A stretch of 64,000 nt of DNA from Okapia johnstoni (GCA_024291935.2 CM044312.1:76403001-76467000), one strand, 5' to 3'. Positions 1 to 12,882 are shown, counted from the first letter of the stretch. Notes: generated by a model not told the origin, from the sequence alone. Made by a program: numbers and translations.

Positions 1-599
1 CAATATTTCATGCGTCTCAGTTTCTTCCCTTCCTTGTTTCTGAGGAATAAAGTGCTTCTCTATACCTTGTTGGATACCAGGCCTCTGGTTCCTCAAGGGG
101 ATCGTGTTCTGCCCCAACCCTGTGGCTTCTGTACCTAAAAATTGCCGAGGATCTAGAGAGTCTCTGAAAGGGCCATTCTTCAAATCTACCCTTTCTCTTT
201 TATTAACCTCGCTACTGAAACTCTTTTTGACTAAATTATGGCAGGGGAGTGTTTATTCTCAGCATAGCAATTAAGACCAAACTGGGAAAGATTTTAGTAA
301 GAAAAGGATATGTGTTGGTCACAGTCCAAATTGTTTTTAACTTCTTTTTGCTGACATATACAGATGCAGTCAACACATTCAGGTCTCCTATTCCCCATGG
401 TGGTGGGTTAAAATATTTTTTCAGACATACAGATTCAGTAAATAGTATGTCAACTATTATTTACAATGCTAAAAAGTTATTCTTTAAGAATATTACCAAA
501 ATATATTTTTTAGTTAGAGATAAACAAAATACTCCACTATACTTAAAGAGACATGATTCCAGGCTGGAAGTAATGTAACATATGGAATTAGTGGTGAAT
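1..599. other. Unassigned stretch, no gene seen
   Basis: No coding frame or repeat family is recognised. An AATAAA hexamer at 46-51 lies in a more GC-balanced patch (1-180) that could be the end of an old LTR or of a transcript cut by the window edge, but nothing else supports this. The open frame at 249-578 on the plus strand is low-complexity AT-rich translation without protein-like features. Confidence 0.3.
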
Positions 600-768
600 T
601 AGTGTCTAGCTCCAACTCTTACTAAACCTGGTCTTAGGGAAGTCACATACATAATGAGTTTTATCTTTACTGATTTTTAAAAATTTGTCAAATGTCCTTC
701 TACTTTATAAAGCTATTTTAGAATTCAAGGGAGATAATAAATATATAAATGTTTGTAAAAGATAAAGT
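600..768 (+). repeat. MIR-type SINE remnant
   Basis: The stretch follows the MIR order: a CTGGTCTTAGGGAAGTCAC block near 628, a degraded 'cttcagtttcctcatctgt' region, then GGGAGATAATAAATATATAA near 730. It is highly diverged, as expected of an ancient mammalian tRNA-derived SINE. Assigned by eye. Confidence 0.5.
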
Positions 769-1244
769 AGGTTATGCTTGCATAATGCTCGCAGGGAAGA
801 AAAACAGCTACATCCAGGTCTTTAGACTCCTGTGACCAGTTTTCTTTCTAATTGACCATACTCAAACAAAAATATTATCCCATTTCAAGAAGCTTGATTT
901 TTCCCTGCCTAATCAAAATTTATAAACTTTAAAAGTCCTTATACATCCTCTTGCAAAGAGAGATATGTTATAATCAGTTACTGGTTGGATTTACAATACT
1001 ATTCTGGTGTGATGTTTTTAGAGGAAGAATAACACGTGAAAGCAAATAATTAAGCATAAAAGGCAATTTCTTATATATAATTTTTGTTACTTAAAAATAT
1101 ACAAATATTTACATTTTTATACATTTTGGGGTCTCTGGGTTAAAAACAAACAAACAGAATAAAGCAACATTATTTAACTGTTTAATTGCTTCCATTTTGT
1201 TTGGGAAACTTAACCTCAATTTAACCTCTGTGGCTACTGTGCAA

Positions 1245-1266
1245 GTCAAAGGCAAATGACTTTGAC
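1245..1266. other. Short inverted repeat GTCAAAG-8-CTTTGAC
   Basis: A perfect 7-base inverted repeat separated by 8 bases. The arms resemble TCF/LEF (CTTTGA) or nuclear-receptor half-sites. It lies in a relatively non-repetitive patch (1160-1480). A regulatory role is only a guess; 7-base palindromes occur by chance. Confidence 0.12.
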
Positions 1267-3864
1267 GATCCTAGCACCAGAATAATAAACTCTTTGGGGG
1301 TTTTAAGCCTCTTTACCTTTAACAGGGGAAACTGAGCAGTCTTCCACTTGTTTGTGTTCGCTGATTGATAATGAACAGTTTCTCTGTCTACATCTGTGTG
1401 GGACGTATGTGAGGTCTGCTTTAGCCTGCTGGGAGTTGAGAGCAGGGAGAAGCAATCACAGTGGGTTTAAAAAATTGTTCTAAAGATGACATTTGGGAGG
1501 CAAATATTTTGGCCATATGCCAGTGTGTTTTTTTTTTTTTTCTTAACTCTAAAACAAGCTTGGCACTTTACATTTTCATTTTAATCTGTTTTCACAATTC
1601 AATGTAACTTGACAGTCCACTATTTCTTAAGTAGTGGAAACTTACTTCAGGTGGCCGCCTTTATCAATATGTTATCTAAAAAAATAAACGATGAAGGAAA
1701 AACTCCAGACCTACAGTATTTTATTCTGATTTCATCATTTCCTACAAAACCTATTAAGAATCAACTCTCGTCAGTTATGGAATATTTAATTTTTACTTTA
1801 GTTTTCTGTTCAATTTGGCAAAAATGTCCATGTCCAGCAAGTACGTAACCTCCTGAAGAGTTAATTATTTTGTATTAAATGGAGATGAGACAGTAGTGAT
1901 AAAATTCATAAAATGTACTCTTCCTATAAGACTTTTCTTACCATAAAAATTTCAGGTTTAAATATAATCCATGTCTTTTAAATAATTTATGCAACAAGAA
2001 AAGTGTTTTTCAAAACTCAGCAAAGTATAGCCTTAATAACACTACTAGTTTCTTTATTCTGTGCAATTGGTTACCCTTAACTCTATCAGTGTTGCACTGC
2101 TTTGAGTTTTCAGGAACACTGGTTAAAATGAAAAGTATCATTTGCTAATCTAAGGTGCTACACTTTGGTAAATGATCAGGAGACCATCTGCGTTGGAATT
2201 TCTGACTGAAACAGCAGGTTACAAGCCAGGAGGACTGATTTACATGATTGGGAGTGAAGAGACTGCTTCCAAGTGGACAGGAGGACTCGAAGCCTCTGCA
2301 CACGGTCAGAAGAACTGCCTCCAGGATAAGCAGTGTATTCTCATTTATCCTGTAGTGATGACATCTATGCTTAAGTGAAGACAGGCAGACTATTTTTGAG
2401 CAAGAGGGCTGACTCAAGTAAACTATATGTCTTTACAGCTTGAAAGGCTACCCATGGAGCAGATGTCCCGCAGAAACCATGCTACATGTCTAGTGACTGA
2501 CCCAGTACTCTTTACACAGAATGTATTATTCCGTAACTCATCTAGCCTCACCACATACTGGGCTTCCCCCGAGCAACAAAGTTAGTTTCATCTTCAGATC
2601 AACTGTTAGGATTTCCTGGTCACTAAATCTACAGGATTCTCACGAGTATTAGAAGGTCTCTTCAGACTAACCTAGAACAAGAGAAAACAGACCTTTTTTC
2701 TCCCATTCTAAGCAGCTGCTCTACTTTGATAAGAGGGTTAGTAAAACCAAGCATGTGATTCCAGGTCCACAAAAACCAAACAAACCAGTTGCAGAGAACA
2801 TCTCATATACCTATTCCTGGTATGGAAGACTAGAGAAATTTACTTTTAGGGTCCTGAGAAACTTGATGTCACATATTATTACAATAAATACAACTACAAG
2901 AATAATATGGTTTTTAAAAATAATATTCTACAATCCAAGAAAAATGAATCAGAGACAAAATGATATACAATTTTTTTGAATATGCAGATCAATCAAAAAA
3001 TATTCTTCTTGAGTATGTGCTACAGTGAATGGAAAGCAACTGCTCCAAACAGCACTCTTTCTGAATGTTATTTTTCTCTGGAGAGATGTTGGTAGGTGTT
3101 GAGCAAGAACAAGATCAGTCTTAGACCACTTGACTGTTACCAGGTAGTCAGTGATTCTGAGATGCTGTTAAAATGTAGTATCACATAATTTAATAGCCAT
3201 GCAGAATAGGGTTGATAATCATTTATGAACGATTAAATATGGAAAAGCCATTCATACTCAAATAGAAGAATACTAATTTCATAAAAAGGCAAACCACAAC
3301 AAAACACATGAAGAATGAGATTTTCTTTGCAGATGTGATATTGAATCTGCTGCAGCATATACAACAAAATAGACTATACTTGTAAGATCTGTTGTTGAAA
3401 GTCTCCTTCATAAGTTACGAACCTGTCAGAACTATCACTGCTTACTAAGACATTTCCATAATCCGCAAAGAATAGTTATCGTCTGTGAAAATCAAACTTC
3501 CCTGTACATATACATTAGAAAAACAAGTTCTCACCTATAGAGTAATTCAGGATTACATACAAAAATTGAGTCTCTCTTCTACAGTGAAGAATCAAGATAC
3601 ATTGAATGATATAATATAAAATACATTATTTTACTCTCCTATTCATGAACAGAAATTGCACTCTATAAACTCATCAATTTAAAATGTTAAAAGTGTAAAC
3701 TTAAATAAAGTTGAATAAGAGAGCCCAACTCTGAAAGCTTTAGAAAGCATTTCCTTTGTGCTTAAGTAACAAAATCATTCTTTCTACAGAAGTCAATGTT
3801 TTGCTGAATGCAAGTTATGATAAAAAATATTATATGACTTTTGATAATATTAATTAAATCACAC

Positions 3865-4000
3865 AGCAAATATTTCCTCAGAGGTGTGTGGAGAACTTGC
3901 TAAACGTGTAGCAAGACAGATTTAGCCCCAGCACACCCCCAGAGTTTCTAATCTAGTGGAAAGAAAGTCCAAAAGACAAACTCTATGATAATATTTGCAG
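3865..4000. repeat. Ancient interspersed repeat, family uncertain
   Basis: Resembles the widespread old mammalian sequence that runs from 'aaatatttattgag' through a 'ggatacag..aagacaga' segment to 'ctaatctagtgg'. The match is loose; an L2- or MIR-related origin is likely but not certain. Confidence 0.3.
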
Positions 4001-5270
4001 TGTCTGTTTGATTAAGTGAAAGTCATCACTTATTTTCAACTTTAATGAGATCAGTTTGGTAGCGATTAAATGTATGTAGAATAGATTCAGATATACAATT
4101 TATGTGTTATATATACATGTGTGTATATTATACACTATAGTACATATAGGTATGTAATGTTTTGTTATACATGTACTTATTATATATGTTTTACATATTA
4201 ATACATGTATATATCTACGTAGATCTGGATATTTATCTGTGAAAGGAATAAAAGAAAAAAGAGAGTAGTAACTAGAGAGGGATGTGGGAAGAGAGAAGCT
4301 GTAGGTGAAAGACATCTTATTGTAAAATCACGATAAGAATTATCCAGTAAAGAAGTAAGCATTGTCTAGTAAAGAAGCAAGAGTTGAAGTTACTGGATTG
4401 AAGCAATATAAGATAAAGTGAAAGCTCCAAGAAGGAAACAGAGAATGAGTCCAGAACACAAATTGAATAGAAGGAAGAAAACATCCACTGTATTGAGAGG
4501 GTGTAAGAAAATTATAAGCAATGAGACAGCTACATTTATCAGGTAGCAAAAGTTGGGATAGTTCTCATTTGATGGTTATTTTCTCCATTACAGTTTTGGT
4601 AGCTAAGTTATCTCTCAGAGGATGGGATGGAGGAAGGGAAAGGCTGTATGTGAGGAAGATAAATAAACCTTGACATGATTGCTGTGGAAAACTGGCAAGT
4701 TGATGAGGAAAACTAAGAAACACTGGGCAGCATCAGGGCCTGGTTGATGATTGTCATCATGAATGTGTACTGTTACTAAATTTCACTGTTGTGTTATTTT
4801 TCTCTAGCAGTTCTGGTGGAAGTATGAAGATGACAGGTTATTCAAATGATCCAACACTGGGGTTTAGCAGAAAGGTGCAAAGAAGTTCAACTGGCCTGGA
4901 GAAGTGAGATATTATCCTGATAGTGAAACATAAACTAAACTGGTCAGATTATAAAGAAATGAAAAACAGTAACAGTTGGGAAAATAGAAGCATCAGGCTA
5001 TCGGATGTTTGGATGAGATGAAGAACTGACCTCCTTTACTGGGAAAGAGAGTGCCAAAGGAAGGAGGCTGTGATAGATTGAGTTGTCTCAATCTTTTATT
5101 CCAAAGCCCTCAAAGTGACGACAAGGTGCAGATGTGACTATCAGATTATAGTCACTGAAGCTGAGTTAAATGGAGATGAGACCAAGGAAATGAAATTATC
5201 AATTTCATTGACATTTTCAATGGCAAATTGTCAGCTGAGCAAAAACTGAAGACACTGAATTTGCCTCGAA

Positions 5271-5310
5271 TGTGAAAGTGAAGGTTGCTCAGTTATGTCC
5301 GACTCTGTGC
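5271..5310 (-). mobile_element. Orphan Bov SINE/BovB tail, 39 bases
   Basis: Reads as the reverse complement of the common BovB/Bov-SINE 3' end (a 'gagtcggacat..actgagc' type tail plus 'ttcactttcac'). Only about 40 bases remain. It is either an extremely 5'-truncated insertion or a remnant after deletion. No TSD is clear. Confidence 0.6.
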
Positions 5311-5632
5311 GTAAGGAGGCAATAATACACGGGTGGGGAAAAATCACTTGAGTCAGGTGCTGAAGTTCAGCAAAAAACAAGCAATGATTTGGAGGTCAGT
5401 GAAACTAAGTAGGAAGTAAAATGAAGGGAGATAGAGTTGAATACATAGTCTAAAATTAGAAGGGCTTTTACCTAAGAGTTGAGGTGCTATGGTTTCAATA
5501 CTTCTTTGAGAATTGAAATCAGAGGACAATGAACCATAACAGTCCAACATAAATTTTAAATAACATGAAATTCATGAAAGTCATTACTTCTAGGTATCTT
5601 TTTTTCAGATATTTTTTCCCCATTTCCTCTTT

Positions 5633-6981
5633 TTAAAAAAATTTTTAATTGAAGGGTAATTGCTTTACAGACTTTTGTGGTTTTCTGTCGTATATCAACA
5701 AGAATCAGCCACAGGTACACCCATGTCCCCTCCCTCCCAGACCTCCTTCCCATTTCCCTCCCCACCCCACCCTTCAGCCTGTCGCAGAGCCCTGTTTGAG
5801 TTCCCTGAGTCATACAGCAAATCCCCATTGGCTATCTGTTATGCACATGGTATTGTAAATTTCTGTGTTACTCTCTCCATACATCTCCCCTTCTCCCTCC
5901 TCTCCACTGCTTGTGTCCATAGGTCTGTTCTCTATGTCTAGTTCTCCTTTGCTGCCCTTAAAGTAAATTCATCAGTGCCATCTCTTTAGATTCCATGTAT
6001 GTGTGTCAGTATACGATATTTATCTTTCTCTTTCTGACTTACTTCACTCTGTATAATAGGCTCTAGGTTCATCCACCTTATTAGAACCGATTCAGAAGTG
6101 TTCCTTTTTTATGGCTGAGTAGTACCCCATTGTATATATGTACCACAGCTTCTTTATCCGTTCATCTATCAATGGGCATCTAGGTTTCCTCTATGTTCTA
6201 GCTATTGTAAATAGTGCTGCAATGAACATTGGGTTACATGTGTCTTTTTCAATTTTGCTTTCCTCAGGGTATATGTCTAGGAGTGGGATTGCTGGGTCAT
6301 ATGGTGGTTTTATTCCTAGCTTTTTAAGGAATCTCCATACCATCTTCCATAGTGGCTGTGTCAATTTACATTACCACCAGAAAGAGTCTTCCCTTTTCTC
6401 CACACCCTCTCTGGCATTTACTGTTTGCAGACTTTTTGATGATGGCCATTCTGACTGGTGTGAGGTGGATCTCATTGTAGTTTTGATTTGCATTTCTCTA
6501 ATAATGAGCAATGTTGAGCATCTTTTCATGTGCTTGTTAGCCATCTGTATGTCTTCTTTGGAGAAATGCCTCTTCAGGTCCCTTTCCCACTTTTTGATTG
6601 GGTTGTTCGCTTTTATGGTATTGAGTTGTATGAGCCGCTTGTATATTTTGGAAATTAATCCTTTGTCAGTTGTTTCATTTGCTATTATGTTCTCACATTC
6701 TGAGGACTGTCTTTTCACCTTGTTTGTAGTTTCCTTTTCTGTGCAAAAGCTTTTAAGTTTAATTAGGTCCCACTTGTTTATTTTTTGTTATTTCCATTAC
6801 CCTAGGAGGTGGGTCATAGAAGATCTTGCTTTGATTTATGTCATCAAGTGTTCTGCCTATGTTTTCCTCTAAGAGTTTAATAGTTTCTGGTCTTACATTT
6901 AGGTCTTTAATCCATTTTGATTTTATCTTTGTATGGCATTAGGTAGTGTTCTAATTTCATTCTTTTGCATGTAGCTGTCAT
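5633..6981 (-). mobile_element. 5'-truncated artiodactyl L1 (3' half)
   Basis: On the minus strand this reads as the end of L1 ORF2 followed by the 3' UTR and an A-rich tail, which appears as a T-rich run at 5630-5650 on the plus strand. The 5' end stops near 6981, so about 1.35 kb is kept, the usual outcome of incomplete L1 reverse transcription. An older L1 tail on the same strand begins directly beside it at 6985. Confidence 0.85.
6371..6718 (-). pseudogene. L1 ORF2 C-terminal fragment
   Basis: A 115-residue open stretch reads through the L1 ORF2 C-terminal region. Recognisable blocks are [40 protein letters not shown] and [13 protein letters not shown], ending in the cysteine-rich segment. 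Endonuclease and reverse transcriptase are absent because the element is 5'-truncated, and there are breaks both upstream and in the last part. It is a dead fragment of a non-LTR retrotransposon polyprotein. The 244-residue frame on the opposite strand (6138-6872) is its antisense shadow. Confidence 0.85.
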
Positions 6982-6984
6982 TTT

Positions 6985-7225
6985 TACTTTACTTTGACAA
7001 TTGTAAAGTGCACACATTTTAAGTGCCAGGTGATTAACCTTTACATACCATGTAACCATCACCCCATGATCACCAATATCCCAGAAGTTCACCTTCTTCT
7101 GCCTCCCCCTCACTACCCACACATCTCAACATGCAATTACTTAATTTGGCTTTTATCATCATGGATCAGTTTTATCTGTTTTGCATGTTACTGTCAACAG
7201 TTTAGTATGTCTGTGGACCTACATA
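6985..7225 (-). mobile_element. Old L1M-type 3' UTR fragment
   Basis: On the plus strand it reads as the reversed L1M 3' UTR: 'gtaaagtgcacacattttaagtg', then 'ccatgtaaccatcacccca', 'cccagaagttcacc' and 'atcatggatcagttttatctg' blocks. Divergence is high. The younger L1 at 5633-6981 abuts it. Confidence 0.65.
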
Positions 7226-8467
7226 TGTATACCAAAGACATTTATAAGGGGTTCTTGATAGCACTATTCCTAATCACCTTCTTCAAATTTTAGTGGAGTA
7301 AAAGTTAGTGAGTACTAGAAGCCTGTGTGTCTTGTCAAGTTCTAATTTTGGCTGCTGGAGACAAAGTCTGAGTGAAAGAAAGAATTACGATGAGGTTTCA
7401 AAACTTTAACTTGAAAGTAGATAACCATAATGGAGTGAAGTACCTGGGAACATTAAGAATCTGGCCTGAGAAGGCCTTGGCTCAAAGTTGAAAAACAGTA
7501 TAACAAATAGAAATAACAATGAATATTTTTGAACAGTGATCATAATAAAAATATTCTTCTAATAGCTGCGGAAACATTATCTTGCCACAAACATTCCATA
7601 TGGTTGCTATTCTTACCTGCCGGTTACAGGTGACTAAACTGAGCTGTAAAGAAGTGAGATTTTGGTAAGTTTGCTCCTGTCTCCACCTAGGTTTTCCATT
7701 CAGGCTACCCGCAGTCAAAGGCAACATACTCTCAAGGCCAGGCTCTTTCCACACTGAGCCTTGACCCTCTTAAAAGATTGTAGAATTCCATCTAGAAATA
7801 CATGGGGACACATCTGATATACCACAGCAACTCTGCTGAAACTTGAAACCTGAAGAAATATTCAAATTTATAGTCTTTGGTGAATAACTCTGAAGTCTGC
7901 ATTCTACCTTCTCTTTGGTTTAACCTAGAAAACTTCAGAGGTTTCTCTCTCCTGTGTCCTTGTAATATTTCCATTGTTTACCAAACTTCTATGATTTTAT
8001 TCTGAGATCACGTTCATCAACAGTCTCATTAGGAGAACTGTTAATGACATTGAGAAAAAAAAAAGATGGCATAGAGTTTAGCAGCTAAACCAAAATTGCT
8101 TTCAAAATAAGAACAGAAAAATTCTGCAACACTGTACTGATGTTTTCTGATACTTTGAACAATCGCCAACTAGGTAAGACTTCAAATTGTAACATCTTCT
8201 TTCATTGTGATGACAGATGAACCCATTCTGTTTCTATCACTTTTTATTCAACTTTTTTGAATATCTAGAGATTTATAATATTTTCCCAAAGCAAAAGAAT
8301 AAAATTCACCATGCAATTAGTATTTGGAGTTTTTAGAACATAATATGAGTGATGTGAGTGAGAAAGATGATGTGATGAAGGCAACATCACATCCAGACTT
8401 GAGTCTCTGTATAGTTGCTTTTGCACATGGGCAGTAACTTTATTTGTATAAATACATGTACATACAT
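7226..8467. other. Unique DNA around a MIR, no gene seen
   Basis: Apart from the MIR at 7560-7755 nothing is recognised. A good-looking minus-strand splice donor (CCGGCAG/GTAAGA, near 7616) lies inside the MIR. MIR elements often carry cryptic splice sites, so it is not taken as a gene. Confidence 0.35.
7560..7755 (-). repeat. MIR-type SINE remnant
   Basis: Reads as reversed MIR: 'ttacaggtgactaaactgagctg', a 'aagtttgctcctgtc' segment, and a terminal 'aaggccaggctctttcc' block, matching the old MIR order from core to 5' head. Confidence 0.55.
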
Positions 8468-8797
8468 GGGCTTCCCTGGTAGCTCAGCTGGTAAAGAATC
8501 AGCCTATAGTACAGGAGACCCCAGTTTGATTCCTGGGTAGCAAGAATCCCCTGAAGAAGGGATAGGCCACTCACTCCAGTATTCTTGGGCTTTGCTGGTG
8601 GCTCAGCTGGTAAAGAATCTGCCTGCAATGCAGGAGACCTGGGTTTGAGCCCTAGGTTGGGAAGATACCCTGGAATGGGCATGGCAACCCACTCCAGTAT
8701 TCTTGCTTGTAGAACCCCGTGGACAAAGGAACCTTACAGACTACAATACACGGGGTCACAAAGAGTCAGACACGACTGAGCAACTAAGTGCAGCACA
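8468..8797 (+). mobile_element. Tandem Bov-tA SINE (two tRNA-derived heads)
   Basis: Two SINE units in the same direction. The first (8468-8586) starts with a tRNA-like head (GGCTTCCCTGGTAGCTCAG, box B-like GTTTGATTCCT) and stops at 'ccagtattctt'. The second (8587-8797) repeats the head (GGTGGCTCAGCTGG, GGGTTTGAGCCCT) and continues through the full BovA body to a GTCAGACACGACTGAG tail. The heads derive from a tRNA gene and contain degenerate RNA polymerase III promoter boxes. They are not tRNA genes. Confidence 0.9.
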
Positions 8798-8914
8798 TGT
8801 ACATATATATACACAGTGTAGAGAAAAAACTACAAAACTGACTCTCTTTTACAAGAAGTGACATGTTAAGGTTAACTTGTAGGATATTGCTTTGTCATAT
8901 TTAGGACTCAATAA

Positions 8915-9036
8915 ATGGCAACCCACTCCAGTTTTCTTGCCTGGAGAATCCCTAGAACAGAGAGCCTGACAGGCTATAGTCTATAGGGTCACAAAGAGTC
9001 GGACACAACTGAAGCGACTTAGTATGCACACATGCA
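8915..9036 (+). mobile_element. BovA monomer SINE
   Basis: Starts at 'aatggcaacccactccag' and runs through 'ttgcctggagaatccc' to 'gtcggacacaactgaagcg', i.e. one BovA unit without a tRNA-like head. Probably a 5'-truncated BOV-A2. Confidence 0.85.
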
Positions 9037-12000
9037 TGGAAATAGTACATGGATTTATGAAATGAAGTTATGTCATGTGGCTACACTATAGGTCTTATTA
9101 AACAATACTAAAAGTTATTATCAGTATCTGAAAGTGATTATTTATCTTTAACTCTTTTAGTATTGAATGATGAAATATATTCTTAAAATCCTGTTAAAAT
9201 TCATTATAAGGGGTCACTGCTCTGAGGCCTAGCGATTCTTTGGATATTTTTTTTAACCTATGATCTTCCATCATGATTTTATCTAAAAGTATTTTTTAAG
9301 GCAAATAAGGAAAACAAAAGCCTAGTGAATGTAAGCATCTGTTTGGAAGTCCTGTAGTTAACTACAATAATAAAAATGATGAGAAGAGGTACTGGGATTG
9401 CTGAACAAAGGGAGCTTACCAAACATTGGAGAGTAGCACTGAAGGGGTTACTGTTTAGCATATTGTACAATGGAATGGAAAATGTACACTGGCTCTCAAG
9501 TTCAAAGGGCTGGAGGAAACTTTGGTAAATTTATCCCCTTTAGTCACAAACTGTGAAACAGCATATGGTTAACATCCTTTTTTGGTGTTATTTTTAAACT
9601 TGTTTATGAGACATAAATAAAAATATTCTGAACCCTATAATGACTTTTCTCCCTGAATGGAAACTCCTTGAATTGTGATGGGCAAGGCAGTACCTCTCCC
9701 GGTTTGCCTAGCTGACAACTTTTCTCTTCACTAGAGAAGCAGGAATAGATGCTGGAGAAACTGAAATTGAAACAGGTGATATATTTATATCCTGCTTTTC
9801 TATATTCCCCTCTGAGCTTTCCCATGGCATAGGTATTCTAGACATAGAGCGCTAAGATAGATGAAAGGGATAGTTAAAAACTGTCAAAAATCATTTGGGA
9901 GAAGAGAGTGTCTCCACAGTTTTCCATGAGTCACATGATAACAAGGGAATATCCTTTTCTGACTAACAATTTCTGACTCTATGGCAGCTAGAGGATTGGT
10001 CCTCCTAAATCACACAAGATTTTTTAAGAAAAAAAAGCCAAATGAAGTAATAAATGTCAAACACTCATCAAAAGCAGACTGGGCGCTTTAATTTTTTAAA
10101 ATTTTATTTTAGCCTCTACTGGAGTTCTTTGAAGTTGTAACAAGTAACCCATCTGCAGTTCAAATCTACTGTGAACAGGTTTGCCATGCTACCTGTTTTA
10201 AAACTTAATGTCCTTACCCCCAGGACATTAGGAAAATGGGCCCTGCTATAATATATTCTGAAATATAGACCTCAATTCTCTTTAATTTTCCTCAGTATAT
10301 GTTTAGAATTTCATGCAGTATAATCAGGTAACATTTAAAGTATTAAGATGTATACACATGTGGGCACCGGCATAACACTCAAGTCGTTTGTTTTAGGGCA
10401 AGAATGTGTGCCTATTCTGAAACGGAAATCCTCACAGGGACCGGCTAGGGCCTCCCAATAGAAATTAGATAGGGCCTGCTGTGATTTTCCCTGATCTGAT
10501 TCATCAGCAGTGTGTGCACTAGCTCTCCATAAATGAAAATGAAAAGCAAAAAAGACTTGGAACAAAGTTGTATAAAGACCCTAATTTTTGCCAGTGCTTA
10601 ATTGTGGCAAAATTGGTGTGTTTACATCCATAAATGTAAGGGGTATTGGTTTGGATAGAATAAATGTCATGATTCAAATAATTTAATAATCCAGTAAAAG
10701 AAAAGCATGTGGAGCAAAATCAGAAAAAAAGATGATGAAAATTTCTTGTCCTGTTTTAGACATATTAAATAGAATGGTATTTCACGTCTTGTGTTCATAC
10801 CTTTCCTGTGATAGTTAAAAGCCTATTGCAAAGACTCATACTTTATCTACTATAAGAGAGAACCACATCTCACTTTGAAGTGCTGAAATCAACTCTTTGT
10901 GTTCAAAGCCTCATCCTCTGCCTTTCATCTGACAGCACTTTCTGTAGCATCAGGGTATGGTGGGTTCCACCTCCTTCATCATGTAGACTTATACCCAGCA
11001 CTTCACTTACTTAGTTTGTTCCTTTCTGGGGGGTCAGTGGATGGATGAGAACTTCGGGTTTACTTAAGAACTAGTAGTCTAGTTATAAGCTCCTATTTCC
11101 AGAGCTCAGATGTTGTCCTTGCTTAGTTAGGGCTCGTTTATCAAATTCACTTCACTTCCTGTGTACAATGTATATTCATAGATGGATGTGAGATCTCCAC
11201 TGAACTCTTGAGAAACTCTTTTTCACTGTGTAAAAGTTCAGAGGAAAGAGAAAATGTGACATTGAAATCTAAAAATATTCTGTACCTTGAGAAGATAATT
11301 CTATCCTTTTCAATGTAATTCTTTCAAAAAAAAAAAAAAAAGGAAAACAACAGACAATCTACTCAGTTTCTGTAGGATTTTACATATTTTGAGGCAGGTA
11401 AAAATAATCTCTCCTGCTTCATTTTTCTTACCACCTGATATTTGAATAATATTTTAAATACTTCTGGTGACAATGAATATTTGTCTTGTGTGGTTTCACA
11501 GAGCCCTAGAAACAGTCTGTCAAAATTTATTTATTAATCAGTGCTACTTTACTGCTCCAAGAGACAATGAATAAATGGTGCAACCAAAATTACAAACTAG
11601 GATTCCTCACTTCCAGTCATAAATTCCAACCACAAAACCTCATTCTTCTCTTTAAGGTATTGCTACAGGAAACTAGACTTACTCCAAAGGCAAAACTCTG
11701 GGGATTATCTAAACTAGAAGGGATGATTTTTTTTTTTTTCTGAGCTGTGGCTTTGCCATCTGTTATATTTCCCTTGTTGCACAAAGTTGATTTTTATGAC
11801 CAAGAAAATAAAGTTCTGGCGAAGAAACAGGCTATGTTATGATGATCTGATATTTTAGAGACCAGTATGTTTAAATAACTTCAATATATGATATTTGAAT
11901 TCTACATATTTCATATAAATTAGTTTCTCTAAGAAGATTAAAATAAAGCATTTGAACACTTAAAAATCTATATTGTATTTTTAACTCATCAGTGATGATT

Positions 12001-12740
12001 ATCAACAACTTTTTGTACTCAGTTTATACCAAAGAAGATAGGTTATACAGAATGCTATTTTCCAATTAATTCTATGTAACTTGTATAATTTTTTGAGTCA
12101 GCTTATTTCTTATCTCCTTCATCTGGCTACCAGCACCAGGATAAACTACCACCAAGGAGATGAGTAAATTTTCTACATACCTCATTCATTCTGAGAACAG
12201 AAATTGGTTCTCTAAAGCCTTTCAAGACTGATATCTCAGGTGAAATATATTTAAATTATATACACATCTGTGTATGTATGTTGTTAGGAGGGGTGGAGAA
12301 GCATCTGGTGAAAGGTCTGGGGAAAGTGTGACCTGAATATGCTGTTGAGAAAAAAGAGAATGGAAATGGACTATTATTTAATTATCCTACAATAAATCCT
12401 AGGTATTTATTTTAGAAAAGAAAACAGGAATATTTATGGTACTGAGAAAAAAGTAGAATCTTCCCTTGCTAAAATCAAATGTTACCCAGGAGGGAGGCAG
12501 ATGCTATAAATTAGTTAGTTTAGTTAGAAGAAGGCATTAGTTAGGAGAAGACATTAAAAAAAGATGTAAGCCAAAGAACTGGGAGATTAGCCCAGTAAAA
12601 TAGGAAGCCGAACAGTTAGAAGTATACTGTGCCATAAATCTAGGGCAAGGCCTCCTGCTGTTTCTGGTGGAAAGGCAGTGATCTAGGGCAGGGGCCACTG
12701 AGGATGCCAGTAACAGCAAGAGTGCTTGATGCTCTATGTC
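9037..12740. other. 3.7 kb unassigned AT-rich DNA
   Basis: No gene is seen. It contains a 19-base A run near 11323-11341 and a T run near 11726-11739. A weak MIR-like patch lies around 11530-11650. Open frames on the minus strand at 9604-9825 and 10335-10565 have no recognisable protein features. Confidence 0.35.
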
Positions 12741-12882
12741 ATCATCTGCCTAAATTTTATTCAAAGACATGTTCTGTATCTCATCATATTTACAAGTAGG
12801 ATGGGGCCTAACATTTAGTTGTTAGTCAATAAATACATGTTGAGTTAACAAGTTTATGAATAAATGAATGAATGAATAAAAT
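12741..12882 (+). repeat. Ancient L2/MIR-type 3' tail
   Basis: Ends in 'tagttgttagtcaataaatacatgttgag' followed by AATGAATGAATGAAT, the signature end of old L2/MIR elements. Upstream sequence is too diverged to place the start exactly. Confidence 0.4.

Larger units (their letters stand above)
769..5270. other. AT-rich unique DNA, no gene seen
   Basis: About 4.5 kb without any ruminant-specific SINE or LINE until its right edge. The open frames here are short, lack convincing splice context and do not resemble known proteins. 1160-1480 is more complex and less AT-rich than its surroundings. 4100-4230 is a TA/TG-rich low-complexity run. A weak old repeat sits at 3865-4000. Confidence 0.4.

Noticed and set aside
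1..180. Possible LTR end with AATAAA at 46-51
   Set aside because: No partner LTR, no primer-binding site and no retroviral coding sequence in the window; the hexamer alone is not evidence.
6138..6872. 244-codon plus-strand open frame
   Set aside because: It is the antisense of the L1 ORF2 C-terminal region and 3' UTR; no independent protein features.
7600..7630. Strong minus-strand splice donor CCGGCAG/GTAAGA
   Set aside because: It lies inside a MIR remnant, where cryptic splice sites are common, and no clean open frame leads to it.
8468..8540. tRNA-like sequence with box A and box B
   Set aside because: It is the tRNA-derived head of a Bov-tA SINE. The cloverleaf is not preserved and the unit is repeated throughout the window.
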